Assembly: GCF_921293095.1 (NCBI RefSeq) | Contig: NW_025791658.1 | Span: 4,650,001 to 4,714,000, forward strand | Reading direction: 5' to 3' | Source: Ischnura elegans | Lineage: Eukaryota > Arthropoda > Insecta > Odonata > Coenagrionidae | DNA length: 64,000 nucleotides | Shown: positions 56,501-64,000 of the stretch, in pieces | Layout of the letters: each line of letters starts with the position of its first letter | Position numbering within the stretch: position 1 is the stretch's first letter | Notes under the pieces: model-generated | The model's input: only the letters and a program-made list of their open reading frames with translations | What the model was told of the DNA's origin: nothing | Database searches by the model: none | Translations under genes and position numbers: made by a program

Positions 56501-57325
56501 CCCTTTCGAGACGGCGGAGTTTTCGTCTTAGCATGACTGCTATACTGAGCCCCAAGAGACTCTTCTTTCTCGTGGTACGGAGCATTTTTGGAGGACATTC
56601 ATTAAGAAGGGTCTCGCGGAACCTTTTTCGATCCCTCCACGCAGGGACTTAGCATTATCTCGGACTCCGAGAGTAGTTGTGCTCCCTCCTTTCCGGGTTT
56701 ACGACCATACCTGCGGCATTGGTTCGCGGTCAACTGATGTATTGCTTATATGTATTTAGCAAATGGATAATTGTTCCTTGTACGACTTTGAATTGAATTC
56801 CTCATTTTTATCAGAGCATTGTCAAATTTTAAACGAAGGCCATTATTAACGCATTTAACGCAGCAACAATTTCCATGTTGATGTTTATACATAACTCGAG
56901 ATATAAGTTAATATTTGTCGTAGAATTTCGTTTAAAAATTGTAAACGCTGCTCAAAAGACAAGTACATAATTCAATTCTTAGTGTATATTTATTGAGAAA
57001 TGAACAAATATTTATTTCGATAATTGACTGCATAAACAATTGAATGACCGCTGTCCCGTACCGCTGAGAGCGGTTCTAAAAGACGAAGCGTCCGGGTACC
57101 TGCTCCCGGATTCCGAGGGTTAATCCTAAACCCCGAAGCGTTGGGTCCCGAGACAAAGACGTCGTACACCCACGACCGTCCTAAAAGGGGGAGAGCTATA
57201 AAACGTATACATACGGCTTTCGATATCCTGGCCGGGTAAATCTCACGTATATATACGCCCGTCGTCTCCCGGGTCGGGAAACGTCCACACGTATATATAC
57301 GTATACGTGTACAGTAGGGAAAAGG
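56501..57325 (-). mobile_element. Non-autonomous piggyBac-type (TTAA) element, 825 bp
   Basis: The ends are CCCTTTCGAGACGG and CAGTAGGGAAAAGG, with TTAA at 56497-56500 and 57326-57329. It is the intact, inverted relative of 29625-31692. Subterminal ACGTATATATACG words lie near the right end. No transposase. Confidence 0.85.
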
Positions 57326-57491
57326 TTAAGCAGTCATGCCACCTCCCAGCTCATGTCAAATGACTGCTTATATTGTCACAGGACCTATGACGGCTCTTTC
57401 GAATCTCCCACCGTGATGCCTCTAGGTAGGGTTCTCCTTTTCGTTCAAAAAATTGCGTAACTCCTAACTGTGCATGATCAAAAAACATTTA

Positions 57492-58074
57492 CAGTGCAAC
57501 CTTGATATAACGACACCCCACGGTGCACTAATAAACACTCGCTATAGCGAATTGTCGCTTTACCGGAGGTGGAGCAAATAATAGCCAATATACCTGTTGC
57601 GAACAGATATACAGGAACAGGAGTGGTGCGGCGACAGATAAACATCTATCCGATAAACGTAAGCATAAATCCAGACGAAAGGCGATGTTTTTTTGCATCA
57701 CTAAATTTCCTTACTCAAATAACGACTAACTATTCAAACAATTTATAAGCGCCGCACTGAATAAAAATCATGCAAAGCATTGTTTCGTCAATCATTATAT
57801 TTATCGAACGACAGTTTACCACATAAATTTGAGACTGAGCACTCCATTAACTTCATTTCTAACAGATCGCTAGCAATTACAGAGGTAAAGGAGTCTTGAT
57901 GAAAGTCTTCCGGCGGTGAAACCCTCGCTATGGCGAGAGCCAACACCGAAAGGGTCTCGTAAAAACGAATTTTTTAACACGCTTATTATAGGGTCAATTG
58001 ACGGTGCATCGGCTATCTCTCGTAATAGCGGGGGTGTCGCTATAGCCCGTACTCGCTTTAACGAGGTTCCACTG
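57492..58074 (+). mobile_element. Pogo/Tigger-type element, third family, TA target duplication
   Basis: The ends are CAGTGCAACCTTGATATAACG and AACGAGGTTCCACTG, with TA at 57490-57491 and 58075-58076. 583 bp. CGCTATAGC words are repeated near both ends. No transposase. Confidence 0.82.
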
Positions 58075-58076
58075 TA

Positions 58077-58709
58077 TGAAGGTGAGGTTCATATACTGAA
58101 ACAAAATTAATTCTTTAAATACCTTCTGAATCTGCCTGAAATTAACATGTGACGGAATTACGCCAGGTCAACATCCTAAGCGTAATTATCTCAAGCGACT
58201 TCAAAACTCTGTGAATCGAAAATATAATTTGAAAACTTTTAATAAGGCTCTGAATAATTATTTCAAATACTGATTTCATAAAATTCAATCACATAGCTCT
58301 TGATTCATCAAGATAAAATATTTTCGGCCTAAATTTTAATTTGAGAGAAAAAGTGGACATTTTCATTAATTTTTTACCATAACTTAAGTTAAAACTTACT
58401 AACTAATACTAAATTGGTAGATTCTCTAAGTTCAGGTTAGACAGGTAAGAAATAGAATAAAGTTAAGCCACAGGCATTCAGTTCCCTGTGCCAAGACAAG
58501 TAAACATTTTAATATTCATCAAAAAACATAACAAAATGATTTACAAGAGATAAAAGGCCACCTTTAGGCCAAAAGTCATAGAGGTTCAACTCGATTTCTT
58601 AAACATCATAATATATGCACCGCAACGTCATAAGCTTGTCTTCAGCAGAGCTTTTGATCACACATTCTTCGTCGATTGTAACGGAAAAGTTGTTCACAGT
58701 TTAATAAAC
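58077..58709. other. No recognised feature
   Basis: AT-rich intron sequence without a recognised element. Confidence 0.45.
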
Positions 58710-59286
58710 AGGGTGGTTTCCTATTATTTTTTTATTGCCTAAATCGAAAGATTATGACTCCTGGAATATTTCACGCTTTTAGATTTTTAAATGACGATAT
58801 CTATTTTTCGCGATTAAATGAAAAGTGAAAATTTTCAAGCGCGCGAAAACGCGTCGCGTAAGTAGGAATGATGGGAAAAAAGTCCGTGTGACGCATTTCT
58901 GGTTCCCCCTCCCGCCTTGTGAGGTGACCTTGATCGAGGCTCTGAGCGCTGATAGGACGCAGGATGCTAGAGGGTAGCTGAGTACCATGCTATCTGGTAG
59001 CGCTTGGCTTAAAAAAGGTTTATTAATACCTTATCAAATGAAGGAAACTTTCCCACCATAGGCAGTTTTAATAGGTGATTATTAAGAGATGTTTCCGTGA
59101 GCTCTGTGCCTCTTGCATGCATTGGTAACCTCAGACGATGTAAAACTCCTATCCTCTCGTGTAGAAACTAGGTTCCTGTGACGTCACGTGGAGTGGCATC
59201 GCATGGGCGCCAATCTGGCCTTTTTCAAATGAGGATAAAATTTGGCCCTTGCCATTCGTCTAAACCGGTATTTCTAAAACCAAATA
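58710..59286 (+). mobile_element. TIR element, TAGGGTGGTTTCC family, copy 10 (right end lost)
   Basis: Starts AGGGTGGTTTCC and follows the family to AAAACCAAATA, then stops at unrelated sequence. The last 85 bp or so are missing. Confidence 0.8.
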
Positions 59287-60386
59287 CCGTATGAGCAGGC
59301 AGGGGAGTTTCTCCCTTAGTGACGTATTTTTAAAATGCTCCTGTTTGCACTTATTGTAAGCATCGCGCCGTCACGTTGGGACCCCAGAGGTGAACATGGA
59401 AGATCGCGCGGGGTTTTTCGCTCCGGAGCGCGGGATAAATTTACTGCCACGAGAGGGCATCCTGCGGCATTTATACTGCATATAGTAATCGCTTATCAAA
59501 CGTAGAGAAACGCGTAGTTTTGAAGGACATACCTGGTTTTTAGTCAACATCTGTCTTGCCATTACGCTGAGCACATGATTTGACAGAAATCATCTTCAGA
59601 CGCTAATATGAGGATTTTTGCAACTGAAAATTATATTGGTGTCAAAACCTGTGGTTTAAAAAATTCGAATGAGTGTGTTCATTGTTGGATTAAATGGTGG
59701 ATAGAAGAAATCGGAAATGCTTCTAAGTGAAGAGCATTGAAGGAGTGGTCAAGGGGAAGTAGTGTGCTCCCTCCCCTCCGTATTTCAAGCTACGAGGCCA
59801 TGAGCGAAGGAGCAAGGAAAGAACACGTCCAATCTTGCATGTGACGTCGTTGCCTTCAATGCGAAGGGGCGAAGGCGAAGCAATGTGATATACGCAGTTT
59901 GCATTGCCTGAAGTTTCCAGTCCGTCTCGTCTTGTTTGAATGCGCTTATGCTACGCTTGTTTCTTCCGAAATTGTGTTGTTTGGACTATGTTGATTATTA
60001 GTAGCCTTATTTTAACTATAAATCTTTGCGTCAATCAATTAGAGCTTAAAAAATTTAAATTCTGTCAGATATATGTCGCGTTAGGTCTCATTCTTTTTAG
60101 AACCACGTGTGTGTCATACAATTGCTGAAAGATATCGAGATATCTTTGAGCTCAGTAGGTGACTCACCTAGTATTTGGCCTCCAGAAACTAGGAGAATTG
60201 AACCTGGTAGACCGAAAAAGGTCAGATGGTGAGATGGGGTAGGGATGAAACACGTTTCCCTGTAACTTGATGTTTTCCTATTTTCCTGTGGGATCTCGGA
60301 AAGGAAAAAAAAAAGGCAGAGGCATTGGCTGATGGAGGGCCGAGTGTGGCTCCATTAAATCTACGACGTGGTTATTACCCTTTGGT
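59287..60386. other. No recognised feature
   Basis: Mixed intron sequence. No open frame of note, no clear terminal repeats. Confidence 0.4.
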
Positions 60387-60600
60387 GCTGAGATTGCCCC
60401 GATGGTTGTCCAATCTCTTGGGAAGGTTCATGCTATGTGCCTGTCGTGTTTTGCCTTAAAATTTTCCGCGGCTGCAATTCTATTGCAATACTCCTGCGAG
60501 AGCATTTAAACAAAATTCTTCGTGAATAGGACAAGCATCGTAGAGCAACGGCGTATGCGAAGAGAGGATCGGAACTCTTTCTACTCCCTCTTATGCCGCT
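60387..60600 (+). repeat. Dispersed repeat, shared with the core of the hAT element at 42429
   Basis: From GCTGAGATTGCCCCGATG to TCTTATGCC this is collinear with 42572-42780, at roughly 75-80 percent identity by eye. Here it lacks the hAT ends, so the hAT element may have captured it, or both are parts of a larger unknown repeat. Confidence 0.6.
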
Positions 60601-60734
60601 ATTACCGCCGCAGTTATCAAAATTTCCTCTTTCAATATTAATTAAAAGAGGAAAGTTCAATAACTGTCGAAATTCTAGGCATACGTCTGCAACACCACAC
60701 CATAGGACAAAAAAATGCCGCAAACTTTTTTTTC

Positions 60735-60795
60735 TTTATAGCTTCGATGCTCAAACTAGGGGTGCGCCTCATACACACGCTTATACGGTAAGCTA
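60735..60795 (-). mobile_element. Short MITE fragment (TACCGTATAAGCGTGTG end)
   Basis: On the minus strand it reads TACCGTATAAGCGTGTGTATG, then AGGCGCACCCC, a widespread MITE end type. Only about 60 bp remain. Confidence 0.4.
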
Positions 60796-61087
60796 TGGCG
60801 AATGATTGCTTAAGAAGTCAAGAAAAATGTTTTTTTTTGGAGAAATATGATAGTATGACGTAATTGTATGGTAAGTAGTTTTAAAAACATGAAATTAATG
60901 AAATAATAGGTTTTCCATTGAACATGAACTCCAAATTTACACCTGCTCTGAAAGTGTTAACTTATATTATGATCTCCCACCAAATCTTGCCAAATATCAT
61001 ACAAGATTGCATTGCACTTGTGTGTAGGATGTGCCCCATGTATGAACACTGTTGCAATTTAAATTGATGTATACTTTTGTTTCTCAG

Positions 61088-62554
61088 GAAAACCTCCTGG
61101 AGGATGGAGAGGCATCCCATCGCGTCGTAGCAGAGTCGTCTTGGTCACACGAGATGAAGTGTTTTCGTTCGAGCATGGAAGAGAGGCTGGACCGCCTGTC
61201 GTCGATGCTAACGGAGATGAGCCAGCGGGTCGAATCCCTCTCAACGGAGACAGCTTCGCTGAAAGAGGACACGGAGACGTTGATGGACGATGCCTCGATC
61301 CGCGGTACGGCCATATGTGAACTGAGGGGTGAAGTGTCCACAATCAGGGGTGAGCTCATGTCGGAGCTGAAGGAGATGAAAATAGAGTCAATGGCCATGG
61401 CGATAGGCTGTGGACGACAGGTGCGGGGGCTGAAGCAATCTTTGGACAAAGCACTCGAGGGGATGGTCCGCAGAAACGATCACCGGGGTGTGTCAGAGTG
61501 TGGTGTAACGTCACCATCAGAAGAGGATCTAGCCTCAAGGCCAGAGGTAGACATTAAGGTGGTGGAAACCAAACTGGACCCAGTACCCATCCCAAAGGTC
61601 GGAGCGGGAGTCAAGGTGGTTGAAAGCAAAGCGGTCCCAGTACCCGTCCGTGTGGTACACAACCCACCAATGGTAGGAGTGGGAGTCAAGGCGGTTGAAA
61701 GCAAACCCGTCCCAATACCCGTCCGTGTGGTACACAACCCACCAATGGTAGGAGTGGGAGTCAAGGCGGTTGAAAGCAAAGCGGTCCCGGTACCTGCCCC
61801 TGTGGTACACAACCCACCAATAGTAGGAGTGGGAGACAAGGTGGTTGAAAGCAAGCCGGTCCCGGCACCCACCCCTGTGGTACACCACCCATGCACGAAT
61901 GCATTGTTAGCCATGACACGATGCTTTGGCTCGAAGGATGACGTAGAGTGGCTCAGGGAGTACTACCACGACATGCTCTCTCTTGGACCTCTTATCGCGC
62001 CCATGCTAACCTTCATCAAAGCAAATAAGGCAAATAACGTCATGATCATTGTGGATTTTACGATTAGTGACATTGGAGTTAGGTGGCCTAGGCTTTCGGA
62101 CTTGGATGGCAGGAAAAAGACGCCCTCTAGGCCTAAGATTCGTTCACACTGTTCAAGCCGCACTGTGTATGTTGCGGCCAAGGTTCATAATGAGTACACT
62201 GAAGACTACGTGGTAGGGTGCTTAACGGTTGGCCTCGCAAGGCTGGCCGTCTATCTAGCGTTCATGAATAAGAGCAAGCCTTACGTTAATGGGAGCACGG
62301 AGATGATGAAATATGCGGCGATCGTGAAGGAGGCGGAGGACTTGCTGAAGAGAGTGGGACCGCTTAATATGGACTGGTACCTCAGAAACGCAATAGGTTG
62401 GATGTCGAAAGAAGCCCAGGAGGTGGCCTTGATATCAGCTGTGCCCGGTATCATAGCTCATTACGGTCTTGAAGGTGGAGTGGAAATACTCAGCAAGCAA
62501 CTGCCGTCGCTTCTGCAGTTTTATCAGGAGTATGTGGTGTCAAAGTTTAAGTGA
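61088..62554 (+). CDS. Large acidic ankyrin-like protein, coding exon 2 (residues 1317-1804)
   Basis: The terminal coding exon, entered in phase 0 after TTTCTCAG. Residues about 1335-1445 form a likely coiled coil (LDRLSSMLTEMSQRVESLS, then ELRGEVSTIRGELMSELKEM). Residues about 1484-1583 are four 25-residue repeats of the form KAVESKPVP.PVRVVHNPP. Residues 1584-1804 are a compact domain: DIGVRWPRLSDLDGRKK, YVAAKVHNEYTEDYVVGCL, NKSKPYVNGS, then AVPGIIAHYGLEGG and LQFYQEYVV at the end. From memory this layout resembles an arthropod zincin-like domain attached to ankyrin proteins. In that family HExxH precedes the NKxKPY element; here the position reads VGLAR (1697-1701). ATTAAA at 62573-62578 may be the poly(A) signal. 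Function unknown; catalysis unlikely. Confidence 0.85.
   Translation, partial: ENLLEDGEASHRVVAESSWSHEMKCFRSSMEERLDRLSSMLTEMSQRVESLSTETASLKEDTETLMDDASIRGTAICELRGEVSTIRGELMSELKEMKIESMAMAIGCGRQVRGLKQSLDKALEGMVRRNDHRGVSECGVTSPSEEDLASRPEVDIKVVETKLDPVPIPKVGAGVKVVESKAVPVPVRVVHNPPMVGVGVKAVESKPVPIPVRVVHNPPMVGVGVKAVESKAVPVPAPVVHNPPIVGVGDKVVESKPVPAPTPVVHHPCTNALLAMTRCFGSKDDVEWLREYYHDMLSLGPLIAPMLTFIKANKANNVMIIVDFTISDIGVRWPRLSDLDGRKKTPSRPKIRSHCSSRTVYVAAKVHNEYTEDYVVGCLTVGLARLAVYLAFMNKSKPYVNGSTEMMKYAAIVKEAEDLLKRVGPLNMDWYLRNAIGWMSKEAQEVALISAVPGIIAHYGLEGGVEILSKQLPSLLQFYQEYVVSKFK
61593..61890 (+). repeat. In-frame coding repeat, 4 units of 75 bp
   Basis: GGGAGTCAAGGYGGTTGAAAGC recurs every 75 bp. Each unit encodes 25 residues rich in Val and Pro. 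Units two and three are almost identical, so expansion is recent. It links the coiled coil to the C-terminal domain. Confidence 0.9.
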
Positions 62555-62624
62555 TAGTATCATAACGCCAAGATTAAACTTTTGGTGAGTTTCCAGGGTT
62601 CTTGCTCAACCACGAAAACCTTAA

Positions 62625-63519
62625 CACATTCAGTGCGGGCCCAACTTTCATTAAGGTCATCAAAGTCAGCCGTTAAAATAACAGGGTTCCCACTCAACCG
62701 TGAAAACCTTAAAACCGTGAATAAGCCGTGAATTTCGTCTACCATGAAAAAACCTGGAAATAGCCGTGAACTTCATGATAAAACCTTAAAAATCACTCGA
62801 ACTTATAGGAAAAGAACCACAAATGACGGATCAAAAGAAAAAAAAGATGTTTAAATCATGTTTCACGGCCAAGCCACATAGAGACACATTTATCTCCACA
62901 CGTATATTCGAAGTGCAATTATTATTGGTGCCTTGTGCCATGACGACACGTTGATCTTGAGCCTGTGATTGGAAGACCGGCAAAGAAAGTGTTCATTAAC
63001 CCTGGCGAAAAATCGGACACTTCTTTACTTCCCTACCTCACTGCTGCCCCCATTTTGCCACTCACAACCTTAAGCTTCGCCTAAATTTTGATATCGATAG
63101 GTGACGTCATGAGAAATAGCACTTTCATTGCTACGTTTGAATTCACGGTGTCATCAATATTTCTGCCTAAAATGGCTTATCAACAGACCGTGAATCTGAC
63201 GATATTCAGACCGTGAAAACCTGGAAAAAACCGTGAATTTTATAAATTACTTAGAGTGGGAACCCTGAAATAAGAAAGAAAATAGATGGACGTTTCCGCA
63301 CCATAACTTCCGTTCAAATACTGCTTTTTACAAACGGTGCACACGGGTCGAAAGAGGGAAGCTTGCTGAAAGCCATGAACATGATCGGAAGACTCGGAAG
63401 TGGATATTAGTATCGTACAGAGGCGGAGAAAGAGCTCCCGGCAGAGCACGCCAATTGATGTGCGCGGTATCTCGGCTTGGACGGGACCACTTCAGTTGAC
63501 GTGCTCTGCGCTGAATGCG
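62625..63519. mobile_element. Non-autonomous piggyBac-type (TTAA) element, 895 bp
   Basis: The inner ends CACATTCAGTGCG and CGCTGAATGCG are inverted. TTAA is present at 62621-62624 and 63520-63523. The target, AAAACC-TTAA-AACYGTGAAT, is seen uninterrupted in the inner copy of the CAGGGTTC family, which confirms the insertion. Confidence 0.82.
62682..63267 (+). mobile_element. TIR element (CAGGGTTC family), inner copy, 586 bp
   Basis: The ends CAGGGTTCCCACTC and GAGTGGGAACCCTG are perfect over 14 bp. AAATAA is present on both sides as a possible short duplication. It lies within the TTAA element, which lies within another copy of this same family. Confidence 0.85.
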
Positions 63520-64000
63520 TTAAAACTGTGAATTCCGTCTACCACGAAAAAAGCTGGAAATAGCCGTGAAATTCGTCGTGAAACCTTAAAAACCTCTCAA
63601 ACTTGATTGTAGGTCTACGATTGACTGATCAAAAGAAAAATCGATGTGTGGATAATATGTACTTCAAGGTCAGTCACGTGCAGACATTGTCCTCGTATTT
63701 ATCTGCACATGTATATTCTTAGCGAAATCATTAGTCCGTGTGCCATGACGACACAAAGACTTTAAGGCTGTGATTGGAAGATTGTTAACCAAAGTGATCA
63801 TCAGTGACCCCTGGTGAGAAATCAGACGCCTCTTCACTTCCCTGTCGCCCTGTTCTCTCCATTTTCCCACTAACTAACTGATAGCCGTGAAATTCGTCGT
63901 AAAACCTTTTAACCTCTCAAACTCGATTGTAGATCTATGATAAAAAGAAAAATCGATTTGTCGGTCATATATCAAGGTCAGTCAATAGCAGACACACTCC

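Larger units (their letters stand above)
50736..61087 (+). other. Intron of the large gene (10.35 kb)
   Basis: Donor GAG|GTAAGG at 50735/50736 and acceptor TTTCTCAG|GAA at 61087/61088, both in phase 0. The intron contains copies of at least six transposon families, described separately. Splicing is inferred from sequence alone. Confidence 0.75.
62594..64000 (+). mobile_element. TIR element (CAGGGTTC ends), outer copy, runs off the window
   Basis: It begins CAGGGTTCTTGCTCAACC only 39 bp after the stop codon of the large gene. It continues, after removal of a TTAA insertion, with GTGAATTCCGTCTACCACG and AATAGCCGTGAAATTCGTCG. Inside, a unit of about 326 bp is repeated (AGCCGTGAAATTCGTCG at 63557 and 63883). 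Ends of this type resemble hAT elements. The right end is outside the window. Confidence 0.7.

Noticed and set aside
61480..61914. 144-codon minus-strand frame rich in Thr/Gly opposite exon 2
   Set aside because: It is the complement of the 75-bp coding repeat, where all frames stay open because 75 is divisible by 3.

Overview
The window looks like non-coding, transposon-rich DNA from an animal, very probably an arthropod. It is AT-rich and has no operons. Genes are sparse and split by introns. The repeats are those of arthropod genomes: Penelope-like elements with hammerhead-type ribozyme motifs, CR1/Jockey-type and CFDP2-type LINE tails, tRNA-derived cassettes, and hAT, piggyBac, Tc1/pogo and Harbinger-type DNA transposons. 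I cannot name the species.

Only one convincing host gene is present, on the + strand. A long coding exon (46788-50735) ends at a phase-0 GTAAG donor. It joins in frame to a second exon (61088-62554) that starts after a TTTCTCAG acceptor. The intron of 10.35 kb is filled with transposons. The predicted product is 1804 residues: a long acidic low-complexity region with 'QVSEP' modules, a short ankyrin-like segment, a coiled coil, four 25-residue Pro/Val repeats, and a C-terminal globular domain. That domain resembles, from memory, an arthropod zincin-like family, but the place where HExxH is expected reads VGLAR.

Layout: 1-2970 holds a LINE tail, a Penelope hairpin and a TIR element. 2975-9890 is a satellite of about 58 monomers of 120 bp with larger duplications. 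9895-19470 holds a LINE, foldback elements and a series of hAT elements with exact 8-bp target duplications, one of them carrying a 91-bp minisatellite. 19471-22026 is mostly unique sequence. 22030-33650 holds Harbinger, Tigger-like, Penelope and nested hAT/TTAA elements and a tRNA-like cassette inside a foldback. 34049-37439 is a dead piggyBac with remnants of all three catalytic aspartates. 37660-46580 holds further elements, ribozyme motifs and an unidentified pseudogene. 46626-62554 is the host gene. 62594-64000 is a three-layer nest of transposons directly downstream of it.

The most abundant dispersed family is a TIR element of about 660 bp with TAGGGTGGTTTCC ends, in ten copies. The nested insertions have recognisable target duplications, so relative insertion order can be read directly. 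The points most worth checking are the large gene with its apparently dead protease-like domain, and a set of Penelope hammerhead motifs in which core positions 3 and 8 appear to covary.
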